DNA from: JAJEBT01 sp965221485
Lineage (GTDB): Bacteria; Pseudomonadota; Alphaproteobacteria; MPNO01; UBA830
Direction: 5' to 3'
DNA length: 64,000 bases
NCBI GenBank assembly: GCA_965221485.1
Contig: OZ244893.1
Location: 1,736,001 to 1,800,000, forward strand
The stretch's first letter is position 1, and every line of letters starts with the position of its first letter. Both the position numbers and the translations under genes were made by a program. Shown piece after piece: positions 1-9,734 of the stretch. The notes below the pieces were generated by a model. The model saw only the letters and a program-made list of their open reading frames with translations, made no database searches and had not been told where the DNA came from.

Positions 1-99
1 TTTGTGAACCGGGCAAACCAACTCTGCCCGGTCCGATCATCATTCTCTCTTCTGGTCCGGTTCACCGGAAGGTCCCTTGTCTTCGCAACCGCAAAGCCT

Positions 100-133
100 T
101 GCCGCGTCGGGTCCGCAAGGACCCGACGCGGCA
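100..133 (-). terminator. Strong hairpin downstream of the DctP gene
   Basis: A perfect 15-bp stem (100-114 with 119-133) encloses a 4-nt loop at 115-118. It lies 27 nt after the stop codon of the minus-strand DctP gene. No long T-run follows on the minus strand, so it could be a weak terminator, an attenuator between binding-protein and permease genes (which would lie left of the window), or a 3'-end stabilising structure. The stem is directly visible; the role is inferred. Confidence 0.6.
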
Positions 134-160
134 TGAGCGAATGCTCTGCGAAAAGAAGAC

Positions 161-1165
161 TCAGCTTCCCGCGTTGGCCTTTTGCGCCGCTTCAATCATC
201 TCGGCACCAACATCCTTCTCGAACTTGGCCCAGACCGGTTTCATCGCTGCTACCCAGGCCTGGCGCTGTTCACCCGTCAACTCGCGAATTGTTCCGCCAG
301 CCTCCAGAATTTTCTTGCGATTGTCCTGGTTGACAGCCCAGGCTTCCTTGTTACGCGTTTCCGTGACTTCCCTGAGAATCCGGGAAAGCTGAGAGCGCAC
401 ATCGTCAGGCAATCCCTCCCAGAAATCCGTGGATGTCACCACGAGATAATCGATAATGCCATGGTTGGTTTCGGTCACACCATCCTGAACTTCGAAAAAC
501 TTCCGTCCATAAATGTTGGACCAGGTATTTTCCTGACCGTCGACAACCTTGGTCTGGAGCGCGCCGTAGACTTCCTTGAACGCCATTTTCTGCGGATTTG
601 CGCCAAGCTGCATGAACTGGGCAACGAGTACGTCAGACGCCTGAACCCGGAATTTGAGACCCTTGGCATCCTCGGGCCGGATCAACGGCCGGTTTGCCGA
701 CAACTGCTTCATTCCGTTATGCCAGAATTCCAGTCCCTGAAGGCCCCGGCGTTTCATCGAGTCCTTCAGAGCCTGTCCGGCCTCCGAACTCTGGAAGCGA
801 TCCACGGCATCGATATTCTCGAACATGAAAGGCAGATCGAAGAGACGGAATTGCTTGGTGAATTTCTCGAACTTTGAGAGCGAGGGCGCAGCCAGCTGGA
901 CATCGCCCTGCAACATCGCCTCCAGCACCTTGTTGTCATCGTAAAGGCTGGAATTTGGAAAGACCTCCATACAGGCTTTTCCGTTCATTTCGGAATTGAC
1001 CCGTTGAGACAGCAAGGTGGCCGCAATTCCCTTGGGATGGCGGTCAACATTCGTAACATGACTGAACTTGATACGGATCTCGCCCTTGTCGCAATTCGCG
1101 ACCGCTGGCGATGCCAGCGACAGGAAACAAGCGCCGGCTACGGCGGACGCTACAAGTCTGTACAT
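161..1165 (-). CDS. dctP: TRAP transporter solute-binding protein, DctP family
   Basis: This 334-aa periplasmic binding protein captures an organic acid, probably a carboxylate, and delivers it to a TRAP membrane pair. A signal peptide covers about residues 1-23 and ends at A-V-A-N. The DctP fold follows, with the typical stretches K-F-S-H-V near residue 33, L-F-D-L-P-F-M-F near 109, and G-L-K-F-R-V-Q near 170; the arginine of this last segment normally pairs with the substrate carboxylate. The ATG at 1165 is preceded by AAGGAG with 6-nt spacing. The partner dctQ and dctM genes would be transcribed next and therefore lie beyond the left edge. The ligand cannot be told from sequence. Confidence 0.93.
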   Translation of the reverse strand: MYRLVASAVAGACFLSLASPAVANCDKGEIRIKFSHVTNVDRHPKGIAATLLSQRVNSEMNGKACMEVFPNSSLYDDNKVLEAMLQGDVQLAAPSLSKFEKFTKQFRLFDLPFMFENIDAVDRFQSSEAGQALKDSMKRRGLQGLEFWHNGMKQLSANRPLIRPEDAKGLKFRVQASDVLVAQFMQLGANPQKMAFKEVYGALQTKVVDGQENTWSNIYGRKFFEVQDGVTETNHGIIDYLVVTSTDFWEGLPDDVRSQLSRILREVTETRNKEAWAVNQDNRKKILEAGGTIRELTGEQRQAWVAAMKPVWAKFEKDVGAEMIEAAQKANAGS

Positions 1166-2018
1166 CTTATTCTCCTTGGTTTCGCAGTTTCAGAATGACT
1201 GGCAGGACTCAGCAATGGCGACGGTCAGAAACCGCCGCCATTTGACCCGCCAACACCAGCTGATCGGAGCCCCGGCAAGCGAAAAACCCAAGTCTTGCGC
1301 TCGTCGAAACTGAAACCGCATTCAACCGGATAACGCTTTTGTCGTCAATGCGCGCGGTGCTCAATTTACAGCGGTTTGCAGATTGTTCGGGAGCCTTGAA
1401 ATCCGGGCGTATTTTCCGAATTGCCCGACGTCTCCGAGGTTACGGACTGTCGAAGGGGATAGCCGAAATCCGTGCACATTCAAGCACCCCCGCAGGTTCC
1501 TGGCCGACATCCTGGCCATCGCCGTGTTCCAACGATCGTCAAACTCCGGTGCACCGTCCGGTTTCTGGGCCTCCCATCGCCACCTGTTGCAATGGGGTAT
1601 CTCGCATCAGCGCAGCAAGTGGTGACAGGACGTTGCCGAAGTCTCTGTCTACAGGGTCAACGGGGCGCTCATGACATCCTCAAGCGGCCGGCCAAATGGC
1701 ATTGCGCTTCGGGGTTTCATCCGGACAGGTTGGTTTCCATGACACAGAGCCACTCTCTGAGCGCGTATCGGCAGTTGTAAACGGGTCCCCCCCCTCAGCC
1801 CGACAGGAGGATCCGACAGGAAGCCTGTCCGTTCAACAACAGGACGATCGTTACAGGACGCCAAAAACTGTCCTGGACGGGACTGTTGCGGCGCAGCAGT
1901 TCAACCGGCACTCTGGTTAATCAAAATACAAGAGACCAGCGGACAGACCGCGACTGTTGCTTTCGGGCGGGAAACCGAGGTCATAACAGCTGCTGGCAAC
2001 CCAATGACGGAGTGGAGA
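1166..2018. other. Intergenic region with small hairpins, no gene seen
   Basis: This 853-bp stretch lies between the divergent dctP and GST genes. No frame shows family-like protein sequence. A run of eight C residues lies at 1787-1794. Two short hairpins occur close together: GACAGG/CCTGTC at 1815-1829 and CAGGAC/GTCCTG at 1854-1875. They sit 150-200 bp before the GST and could belong to a leader or small RNA, but nothing beyond the inverted repeats supports that. Confidence 0.5.
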
Positions 2019-2885
2019 ATGACCCTCGAACTCTATTACCTGGAGGAAGCAGATTCCATTTGCTCAAACCGGGTGATCATGACACTGATCGAAAAGCAGA
2101 TTGATGACTGGATCCCGCGCAGGATGATCCTGATGCACGGGGACCAGTTCTCACCCGAATACCTCAAGCTTAATCCCAAGGCGCAGGTACCAACACTGTT
2201 GCATGATGGCCGTGTTGTTCGGGAGTCTTCCATCATCTGCGATTATCTTGATAATCTGAAACCGGATCCGCCCCTGAAACCCGCGGACCCCTGTGACCGC
2301 GCCTTGATGCAGGAGTGGATCAAGGAGTGCGATGAAGCAGCCTACCAGGCCACCGCTTCGATCAACTTTGTAACGAAATTCCGACTTGAGATTCCTCTGG
2401 CAAAGATGGAGGAACGATGGAAACGGGTCACCGATCTCGAGCGCCTGCATCGACAGCAGTCTTGCGTCCGCAAGGGCCTCGATTCTCCTTACGTGCTGCG
2501 TGCCGTGGCCGCATGGGACCGGATCTTTGAAAAAGCGGAAAATACATTATCAGATGGACGGCCATGGATCATGGGCAATCAATATACGCTGGTCGAAACG
2601 ACCCACGCGCCATTCATCAAGGTGCTCGATCTCCTGAGACTACTTGATCTCTGGCTGGACGGACGCCCTCATGTCCAGGAGTGGTGGGAGCGCGTGACAG
2701 CGCGGCCGAGCTTTGAAGCCCTTGACGAGTATGAGGGGCAAGGTGACGACGAGGATGCGCCGCACGCCAGGGCCGGACGCGCTGTTGCCGCCCGGATCAA
2801 GGAACTTATCGGCACCTGCCGCAGCACCCTTCCGGATGTCGGCCAGCCGCTGAAACAATACCCGGACAACAGATCCGGACACTGA
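2019..2885 (+). CDS. Glutathione S-transferase family protein
   Basis: This 288-aa protein has an N-terminal thioredoxin-fold GST domain (about residues 1-85) with the conserved cis-proline segment N-P-K-A-Q-V-P-T-L and the glutathione-binding stretch V-V-R-E-S-S-I-I. A helical C-terminal domain follows. The lengths and the V-x-E-S motif resemble LigE/LigF-like (beta-etherase-type) GSTs, but the substrate is unknown. The ATG at 2019 is preferred over one at 2004 because GGAG at 2009-2012 sits 6 nt ahead of it. The last 40 residues are polar and not clearly part of the fold. It stands alone, with large gaps on both sides. Confidence 0.85.
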   Translation: MTLELYYLEEADSICSNRVIMTLIEKQIDDWIPRRMILMHGDQFSPEYLKLNPKAQVPTLLHDGRVVRESSIICDYLDNLKPDPPLKPADPCDRALMQEWIKECDEAAYQATASINFVTKFRLEIPLAKMEERWKRVTDLERLHRQQSCVRKGLDSPYVLRAVAAWDRIFEKAENTLSDGRPWIMGNQYTLVETTHAPFIKVLDLLRLLDLWLDGRPHVQEWWERVTARPSFEALDEYEGQGDDEDAPHARAGRAVAARIKELIGTCRSTLPDVGQPLKQYPDNRSGH

Positions 2886-3558
2886 ACCCCGATACGCTGG
2901 ATCCCGTTCATGCGAACACTCGATCGAGCCAGGGCAAAAAAGCCGCGTCAGAACATTGAAGTCAGGCCCTGCCGAAGACATCGATCGAATGCAGGCTGGA
3001 TCTGTTCCACAGAATGGACCTTGATGAGACGGCTTCTCGCCGCCTGTCAGTGCAGCCAGCCGTCCGGCAGGGCAGTTCTGTCTGCGTTTCGAGATCGGGA
3101 AGCATTACGATCCGGCGCCCGAAAAACACCCGGTCAGGTCAATCGCACCAGGACCCCGGTCGCTCCCGGTGATGACGGGTTGAAAATTTGCTGTTTTTCA
3201 GCACTCAGCATCGGATTGTTGTCGTATTCAAGGTAATTGCAACTGGACAGGGGAGGATGTGTCGCAATCCGCGAACGTCAAGCTCGGATCAGATCCCGTA
3301 AGTCCTGATCCGATACGGAAAGCGGCTCATCTGGCAGGTGAGGGCGACTTCGCGAGCCTTGCTGACCGCGTGTCCGGAGAATCAAACGAGTAAGCTGCCC
3401 TCAGGGTCAGGACCGCTTCTGAACTGTTCGGCGCGACAATGACGGACCGAGGTCCGGTTTCCGCCAGCGGTTGCTAACGAGGCAGTTCGGCCTTGCCTCA
3501 AGGTGATGGTGGAAGCCTGCCTCGAAACGGGTTTCCCGGAATACAGGGGACATGGATC
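2886..3558. other. Intergenic region, no gene seen
   Basis: These 673 bp between two plus-strand genes contain no recognisable coding sequence or RNA gene. A promoter for the downstream arylsulfotransferase-like gene is expected here, but no convincing -35/-10 pair could be picked out. Confidence 0.45.
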
Positions 3559-4656
3559 ATGAACTTCGAACGTCTCGGACTGCTTCACTGGAACCGGAGA
3601 CAGGCACAACCCGGATATACGCTTCTGGGTAACCTCTATAGTCCGCAAGTCAGACTGATCGACATGAAGGGGGGAGAGGTCCACACCTGGACATTACCGG
3701 AACCAGGCCGTCTCGGCTCTTACGGGCAGTTGCTGCCCGGTGGAAACCTGCTCGTTCCCATCGCCTTGCAGGAGGGCCCTCCCCTGCAGACAGCCAAGGG
3801 TGGCCGTATCGTTGAACTGGATTGGGACGGTCATGTTGTCTGGGAGTACACCGACACCTCGCAACATCACGATATCCGGCGACTCCCGAACGGCAACACG
3901 GTCTATATCGGCTGGCGAGAAATGTCCCCCGAAGACGCCGCTCGGGTTCGAGGTGGTATTCCCGGAACGGAGGAAGACGGCAAGATTTACGAAGACTACT
4001 TTCGGGAAATTACGCCAGAGGGAAAGACCGTCTGGGAGTTTGGGACCTCCGAACTGGAGATTGAGGCCTACCCGATTTCACCTGGCTCAAGACGTTCGGA
4101 ATTCGGCCATGCGAACACTGTCTGTCCGCTTCCAGACGGCAATCTGCTGGTCAACTTCCGCAACCTCGACACCATGGCAATCCTCGGCCGGAAAGAGCGG
4201 CAGTTTATCTGGGAAAAGCGCGACATCAACTGGGGCCGGGGACATGACCCCCAAAAACTCGATAACGGCAACATCGTGTTCTTTTCGAACGGTGCCCACG
4301 ACCTCACCATGCCAATGCGTTCCGCCATCCTGGAGCTTGACGGCCAAAGCGGCGACGAGATCTGGAGGTATGAGGCTGGCATCGCATGGACATTCTTCAG
4401 CCATGTCATGGGCGGTGTCCAGCCTCAGCCCAACGGCAATCTTCTGATTTGTGAATCCGTAAACGGGCGACTTTTCGAAATCACCAGAGACAATGATCCG
4501 TCCGAGATCGTCTGGGAGTATATCAACCCTCGCTTCGAAACACCCATCCGGACGACAAGGCAAAAGTGCAATGCCCTTTTTCGCGCATACCGCTACGCAC
4601 CAGACAGCCCCGAGCTTGAGGGACGTAATCTTGAGGTGAACGGAGGCTTGTCATAG
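3559..4656 (+). CDS. Arylsulfotransferase (ASST)-like beta-propeller protein
   Basis: This 365-aa protein is built of repeated propeller-blade motifs of the form L-P-N/D-G-N-x-(L/V), for example L-L-P-G-G-N-L, R-L-P-N-G-N-T-V-Y, P-L-P-D-G-N-L-L, K-L-D-N-G-N-I-V and Q-P-N-G-N-L-L. The blades alternate with W-E-Y/W-E-F strands, the pattern of the ASST/ASST_2 families. Characterised ASSTs move sulfate between phenolic compounds, but a catalytic histidine cannot be assigned here. No signal peptide is visible. The start at 3559 is chosen for AGGGGA 8 nt upstream; an upstream in-frame ATG at 3493 lacks a ribosome site. A paralogue with the same motif order lies at 26926-27987. Confidence 0.8.
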   Translation: MNFERLGLLHWNRRQAQPGYTLLGNLYSPQVRLIDMKGGEVHTWTLPEPGRLGSYGQLLPGGNLLVPIALQEGPPLQTAKGGRIVELDWDGHVVWEYTDTSQHHDIRRLPNGNTVYIGWREMSPEDAARVRGGIPGTEEDGKIYEDYFREITPEGKTVWEFGTSELEIEAYPISPGSRRSEFGHANTVCPLPDGNLLVNFRNLDTMAILGRKERQFIWEKRDINWGRGHDPQKLDNGNIVFFSNGAHDLTMPMRSAILELDGQSGDEIWRYEAGIAWTFFSHVMGGVQPQPNGNLLICESVNGRLFEITRDNDPSEIVWEYINPRFETPIRTTRQKCNALFRAYRYAPDSPELEGRNLEVNGGLS

Positions 4657-4917
4657 GCAGAATTTATCAGCTGACCCGATCCGGAACTGTTACGGACACT
4701 ACGAAAACAGCGAATGTTCTGGTGAACCGATCGTTCCCCATGTGCCGTCATCGTGACTTCGCATCGCCCGGAGGCGCATCATAGCCTCGCTCCACAGCCT
4801 GCTTGCAACCGATGACGATCGTCTCAAGCGATGACCAGGCCCGTATATCCCGGAACGCCAGCCGGGACATCTGGCATCGCGAAGACAGCACCGCGAGAAG
4901 CCGATCGAGAATCGGTC

Positions 4918-6954
4918 CTACAGTCCTTCTCGCACGCAATCCAGTGATCCGGACGGATGGACATGAACCGACCAGGCGCGGGGCACAATCGAAGTTCCAC
5001 CTGCCTCTTCGATAATCATGGGCCCCTTGAAACGGGCATCAACCGGCATATGGCTGCGGTCGAGAACCGGACAGTCGACCCAATCCCCGTCGAGCCAGAC
5101 CTGCCGTGTTTCTGTCACAGGATCCCTACCGTCCGGGGTCTCGAACGCAAGGGACGGTTTATCGACCTGACCGAGCGCAAAAAGTCGAACATTCACGAAT
5201 TCTACCTCGCTGTGCCTGTCTGCTCTCCCGAACGTTCTCTGATGACTCTGGTGAAAGGACTCGCGCAAACTTTCCCGGTTCACGACGGCCGGATCGAACG
5301 AAATTTCCAGTGTGAATGATTGGCCGACATAGCGCATGTCGAGAGAAAATCCGAACCGATGACAATCCTTGTTGAACCCCTCCTGTTCCAGCATCCCAGC
5401 CGCATCCGACTGCAAGGTTTCCGTTCGCGACTGCAAATCAACCATATCTGTTTCCGACAACAGGCCGCCCCAGGGATCCACGAAATCATGACGCTGGTCA
5501 GCCAGAAGCTGCCCCATGGCGGACAGATGCCCGGGAAACCGAGGCACGACCACCCTTGAAATGGCCAGTTCCTCGGCAACATGAAAGACGTGCATCGGAC
5601 CGGCGCCACCAAATCCCAGCAGCACAAAATCACGCGGATCGAACCCGCGATGCACCGAAACCTCGCGTACGGCCCCGGCCATTTTGGAGACGGCAATCCG
5701 AAGCACACCGTCAGCCAGCTCAACCAGTGAGCCGGTGCGGTCCTGCATACCCGCTGCGAGGCGCCTGAAGGCGGCCTCCGCCGCGTCCCTGGAGAGTTGC
5801 AGCCCCCCTGAGAGCGCCTTCCCGACCGGCAGTCGACCCAGCAAAAGGTTGGCATCCGAGATCGTGGCTTGTGTACCGCCTCGTCCATAGCAGGCCGGTC
5901 CCGGCACAGCACCTGCGCTCTGGGGCCCGATTTCCAGTGTACCGTCCGGTTTGATCCAGGCGATGGATCCACCGCCGGTCCCGATCGTGTGAATGTCAAG
6001 CTGCGGCACCTGGAGAGGGTAGGCATCGATCTGATTGACGTAACTGATTTCCGGCGCCAACCCGCGGATCAGGGAGACATCGGTGCTGGTGCCGCCCATA
6101 TCGAATGTGATGCAATCCTCCACATCCGTGAGCTCGCAGATGCGGACCGCGCCGACAGCTCCCCCTACCGGTCCCGACAAAAAGGTTCCGGCCGCGAACT
6201 CTGCGGCCTGGTCCAGCGTCATGACCCCCCCATTGGACCCCATGATGCTCACGGGCACGGAGATTCCCTGTTCTCGCAGCGCCTGGTGCAAGGTTCGAAG
6301 ATAGTTCGCCATAACCGGCGTAAGGTAGGCGTTGAGAACGCAGGTCGAGAACCGCTCGAATTCGCCCTTTTCCCGGACGACCTGAGACGACGCGCAGACC
6401 GGAAGGTCGCCAGCCAGCTCCTTGATCCGGGCGACCGCGTCCACTTCGTTTTCGTCGTTGACGAAAGAATTTATGAAGGCGACTGCGATCGCACCCACAC
6501 TATTCTCCGAAAATTTCCGGACAACGGGTTCCAGATCGATGTCCTTTACTGACGCCAGCACGGTGCCGTCAGCAGCGATGCGCTCTCGTACCTCCAGGCG
6601 GAGGTCACGGGTCACCAGCGGTTTGGGTTTCACGAACCGTATGTCAAACAAACCGCCGATCAGGCGACGGGTTCGCCCGATTTCAAGCGTATCGCGGAAG
6701 CCTTCTGTTGTGACCAGTCCGGTCCGCGCACCCTTTCGTTCCAGCAGTGTATTGGTGGCAATGGTCGTCCCATGGGCGAAAGACCGGATTTCCTCGCGGG
6801 CAATTCCCAGCTCGTCCAGCGCTGCCAGAACGCCTTCCCATTGTCGCCCGGGAATGGAAGGGACCTTTTCCGACAGCAAGGCTCCGGTCTCGGTGTCAAT
6901 GCAGATCAGATCCGTAAACGTCCCGCCGACATCAATGCCAATTCGATATCGCAT
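4918..6954 (-). CDS. hyuA: Hydantoinase/oxoprolinase subunit A (HyuA-like)
   Basis: This 678-aa protein belongs to the ATP-dependent hydantoinase A/5-oxoprolinase family, which opens lactam or hydantoin rings or carboxylates ketones, usually with a HyuB partner. The N-terminus R-I-G-I-D-V-G-G-T-F-T-D is the phosphate-binding motif of the actin-like ATPase fold. F-D-M-G-G-T-S-T-D-V-S near residue 290 and G-F-G-G-A-G-P-M-H near residue 450 are further family hallmarks. The start is set at M-R-Y-R-I-G because GGGA lies just upstream and the longer reading frame adds only unrelated residues. No hyuB flanks it, so it is an orphan subunit. It converges with the ASST-like gene across 261 bp. Confidence 0.9.
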   Translation of the reverse strand: MRYRIGIDVGGTFTDLICIDTETGALLSEKVPSIPGRQWEGVLAALDELGIAREEIRSFAHGTTIATNTLLERKGARTGLVTTEGFRDTLEIGRTRRLIGGLFDIRFVKPKPLVTRDLRLEVRERIAADGTVLASVKDIDLEPVVRKFSENSVGAIAVAFINSFVNDENEVDAVARIKELAGDLPVCASSQVVREKGEFERFSTCVLNAYLTPVMANYLRTLHQALREQGISVPVSIMGSNGGVMTLDQAAEFAAGTFLSGPVGGAVGAVRICELTDVEDCITFDMGGTSTDVSLIRGLAPEISYVNQIDAYPLQVPQLDIHTIGTGGGSIAWIKPDGTLEIGPQSAGAVPGPACYGRGGTQATISDANLLLGRLPVGKALSGGLQLSRDAAEAAFRRLAAGMQDRTGSLVELADGVLRIAVSKMAGAVREVSVHRGFDPRDFVLLGFGGAGPMHVFHVAEELAISRVVVPRFPGHLSAMGQLLADQRHDFVDPWGGLLSETDMVDLQSRTETLQSDAAGMLEQEGFNKDCHRFGFSLDMRYVGQSFTLEISFDPAVVNRESLRESFHQSHQRTFGRADRHSEVEFVNVRLFALGQVDKPSLAFETPDGRDPVTETRQVWLDGDWVDCPVLDRSHMPVDARFKGPMIIEEAGGTSIVPRAWSVHVHPSGSLDCVREGL

Positions 6955-7484
6955 ATTTTCCCTGACTCCACTCTTATACTGCCAAAGAGACTCTGCCCAC
7001 CGGTCCTCTCCGTTCCGACCGCCACACCGCAACCGGGGGACTTAAATCGGGGTCGGGCTGAGCTTTCCGCAAAATCCCCGCTCAATGTCAAGTCTGTGAT
7101 TGTCTGCTTCCAGATTATCCCCGCCAAGCACACTGTCTGCGGCCAATCCCCTTCCCTCAATACGCTATACGCTGCGACGATCAACTTTCGTCATCATCTG
7201 CTTCGATGGGTCGACCACCGCAAAACACTGTGACGGGGCGCTCCCTGATTTTGTCAATTCACACGCGATGGAACGACCTGCGTCATGCCGGTGTCACTTG
7301 CGAATTGCAAGGCCATCTTCGCCCTGTAATGACGGGATGGTTGATTGTCATCCGCATTCGGCATCGATCAACTACAGGGTGCGCTCCTCACACGGAGCTC
7401 CACCCCAAGGGCACACTGCTCATGTGGCCAAACGAAGCTCCGAGAGTCTTCACAACCAATATCTTTATCAATTTTCCGGAATCA
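6955..7484. other. Intergenic region before the IS1380 remnant
   Basis: These 530 bp contain the presumed promoter region of the hyuA-like gene and run up to the candidate left end of the IS element. No coding sequence or RNA gene is recognised. Confidence 0.4.
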
Positions 7485-7518
7485 CGGGCTACCCCGGAAA
7501 AGTCACCAAGGGGGCTTG

Positions 7519-7591
7519 CCATGGGATCCGATCCTGTGGTATATGTAATGGATTCAAACAGTTACCTATACACACGGAGCGGATCCCATGG
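7519..7591 (+). repeat. Long imperfect hairpin over the transposase start codon
   Basis: Two 30-nt arms (7519-7548 and 7562-7591) form an inverted repeat with a 13-nt loop. About 24 of 30 positions pair, including an uninterrupted outer 12-bp block containing GGGATCCG/CGGATCCC. The transposase ATG at 7588-7590 lies inside the right arm. In RNA the fold would hide the start codon, a known way for IS elements to block translation of read-through transcripts; that role is inferred here. Confidence 0.7.
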
Positions 7592-8241
7592 TCACAGACT
7601 GTAATCCCGGAAAAATCGGGTTTCAACCCCATGGACGCCGCGAGGTCGTCGCCAAATTCGACGGTGGACGGATGTCTTTGGATGGCGGAGCACTGCTGTT
7701 ACGCTCCGCCGACATGCTTTTTGATGTGACCAGTAGGCTTGCCGCCTGTTTCACCGATCATCGCAAACCCGAGCGCATCGAACATGCGTTGCCGGTGCTG
7801 GTCGCCCAGCCTGTGATGGGCATCGCGCTGGGTTACGAAGACATCACCAACCTTGAGCGCAGCGACATCGGCGCCCGGGCGCTCTATGAGGATCTCTATT
7901 GCGGGCGCGGGGATATGGAAAACCGGATCAAGGAACAACAGCTCGAATTGTTTGCCGACCGCACCTCGACACACGGCATTCCGTCCAACCAGCTGCGGGT
8001 CTATTTCTCGGTCTTTGCCGGTATTCTGCTGGGGATCATCCGCAGGGTGGGGCTCAAGGATACCGGGATGGAGCGGGCCCAGTGCGATACCATCCGGGTC
8101 CGGTTGCTGAAGGTTGCCTGCCGGCTCGAGATCAGCGTCCGCAGGGTCTCGTTGTCGCTGTCCTCGGTGTTCCCCCTGCAGATGCTGTTTGCGCACGCCG
8201 CCGCAGCCCTCCACCACGCGGTCGCCGCCCGCGCTCCCTGA
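7588..8241 (+). pseudogene. IS1380-family transposase with internal in-frame deletion
   Basis: The 217-residue product reads like the two ends of an IS1380 transposase joined together. Residues 1-83 (F-D-G-G-R-M-S-L-D-G-G-A-L-L-L-R to G-Y-E-D) match the N-terminus. The segment from R-A-L-Y-E-D-L-Y-C-G-R-G-D-M-E-N-R-I-K-E onward matches the C-terminus, including S-V-R-R-V-S-L-S-L-S-S. Around 200-230 central residues are missing, taking with them the first two acidic residues of the DDE catalytic triad, so it should be inactive. The frame is intact across the junction. The ATG fits the usual family start, but no clear ribosome site is seen because the region is buried in a hairpin. Confidence 0.85.
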
Positions 8242-8301
8242 TTCCGGCGCCCTCACCCCGTCACACCCTGTAATCGTGAAGCCGTCACCGACGGTAGCCC
8301 G

Positions 8302-8892
8302 GATTGTTCACCAAATCGAAATGTTGATCAGGAAAGGCGGTGTCAGTGGCTCATTGACGCCAGTTTTGCGAGAAGGGGTGACGGGTCGCGATATGTGCGG
8401 TCGAGGGAGACCCTCCGGGGCAAGCTTTCATGCAACCCCTCCGGAAAATCGCCCGCATCCCGCTTCGAGAGGCATCTGTGCTGTTCGGAACACCCGCGGC
8501 ACAAGGTCTTTCTGATGCGATCAGTCTTCACGGTCAGGGGAACCGGGGAATGTCGGATGTTTTCAGGTGAGTTCGGACCGGAATCCGAATGTTCTCCCGT
8601 CAGCCCGCCATCGGGGCTGGCCAAAGGCAAACTGGTGCCCCGGGGACGGTAAAGGGTGTGAATGACGATCAATTCAACGGAACCCGGGGCATCGGGCGCG
8701 ATCATGGGGCAGGTGGCCGTGAAGCGGGCACGATGCTACCAAGGGACAACGGGAACGTTACAAGGACAGTCAGGGCGCACCTGTCTCCATGAAGAACTTC
8801 CTTGACAGACTCATGTCCCCCTGTCCCAATCCGTGCCGGAGAAACCTTCAGACTTCTGTATGGGCCCAGAATTGCGGAAAAGGAGTCCGGGT
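8302..8892. other. Intergenic region between IS remnant and GST gene
   Basis: No gene is recognised in these 591 bp. The tract leads to the strong ribosome-binding site AAGGAG at 8880-8885 that fixes the start of the next GST. A promoter for the GST and AhpD-like pair is expected here but was not confidently located. Confidence 0.4.
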
Positions 8893-9702
8893 ATGGTGTT
8901 TGTCGTTCCTGCCGCCCCATCTGTTCTTGAATTGCGGGGGCTTCACCTCTACCACGCCAATCGATCGAACTGCTCGGCCCGCGTACGACTGCTGCTGGAA
9001 GAGAAGGAGCTCGGCTGGACGAGCCACCACATAGATCTCGGCAGAAAGGAAAATATCTCGGAAGAATATTTCGGGATCAATCCGAAAGGCGTCGTCCCGG
9101 CACTGGTTCATGACGGTGTGGTCATTACCGAATCGAATGACATTCTGGTCTATCTCGAGCAAAAATTTCCGGAGCCGGGATTCCGGGCCGTATCGTCAGA
9201 CCGTCAATCGGAAATCGACTATTGGCTGAAGATGTCCGGCGACCTTCACATACCCGGAATCAAGACCTTTCAATATTACAAGCTGAACGCAGCACTCTTG
9301 CACAAAACCGATGAAGAGCTCGCTCGCTACAAGAAACTGCAGAAGGACCCCGAGTTATTGGCATTTCACGGTAAACACAGTGAAGGGCGGAGCTTCAGCG
9401 AAGCCGACGCCGAGGCAGCTGTTGCGTTGCTGGACCAATACTTTGCCAAACAGGAGGACGCCATCGCCGCGGACGGCTGGCTGGTCGGCACCTCCTACAC
9501 CCTCGCCGACATCTCCTGGTCACCAACCATCACAACCTTGTCGGCCGGCGGTTTTGACTTCAGCAGGTATCCCAATATCCTGGACTGGTATGATCGCATA
9601 TCCCGACGGCCCCAGTTCCAAAAGGCTGTGATCGAGTGGCGCAACCAGGCGACATATGCAGTGAATGATCCCACTGTAGTGAGCGAAGCACGTACCACAT
9701 GA
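8893..9702 (+). CDS. Glutathione S-transferase family protein (upstream of the TGA-containing AhpD gene)
   Basis: This 269-aa GST has a thioredoxin-fold N-domain with L-H-L-Y-H-A-N-R-S-N-C-S-A-R-V, where Ser or Cys is the likely glutathione-activating residue. The cis-proline motif N-P-K-G-V-V-P-A-L and the glutathione-contact segment V-I-T-E-S-N-D-I follow. The C-domain carries the usual Y-T-L-A-D-I-S motif. AAGGAG at 8880-8885, 7 nt before ATG 8893, decides the start over in-frame ATGs at 8833 and 8860. The stop is 32 nt before the start of the AhpD-like gene on the same strand, so the two are probably co-transcribed. That suggests a shared thiol-peroxide or detoxification role, which is inferred. 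Confidence 0.88.
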   Translation: MVFVVPAAPSVLELRGLHLYHANRSNCSARVRLLLEEKELGWTSHHIDLGRKENISEEYFGINPKGVVPALVHDGVVITESNDILVYLEQKFPEPGFRAVSSDRQSEIDYWLKMSGDLHIPGIKTFQYYKLNAALLHKTDEELARYKKLQKDPELLAFHGKHSEGRSFSEADAEAAVALLDQYFAKQEDAIAADGWLVGTSYTLADISWSPTITTLSAGGFDFSRYPNILDWYDRISRRPQFQKAVIEWRNQATYAVNDPTVVSEARTT

Positions 9703-9734
9703 TTTTCGAGCAGTCCCGCAGGAGAACCAGGACA

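Larger units (their letters stand above)
7485..8301 (+). mobile_element. Internally deleted IS1380-family element
   Basis: The segment carries a shortened IS1380-type transposase gene. A 9-bp inverted repeat (CGGGCTACC at 7485-7493, GGTAGCCCG at 8293-8301) is offered as candidate ends, with weaker similarity inward. The 4-nt flanks (atca and gatt) do not match, so no target-site duplication is seen and the boundaries are provisional. Full IS1380 members are roughly twice as long, so this is a deletion derivative that could at most be mobilised in trans. Confidence 0.55.

Noticed and set aside
7481..8305. Target-site duplication for the IS1380 element
   Set aside because: The 4-nt flanks of the candidate ends (atca and gatt) differ, so no duplication can be claimed.
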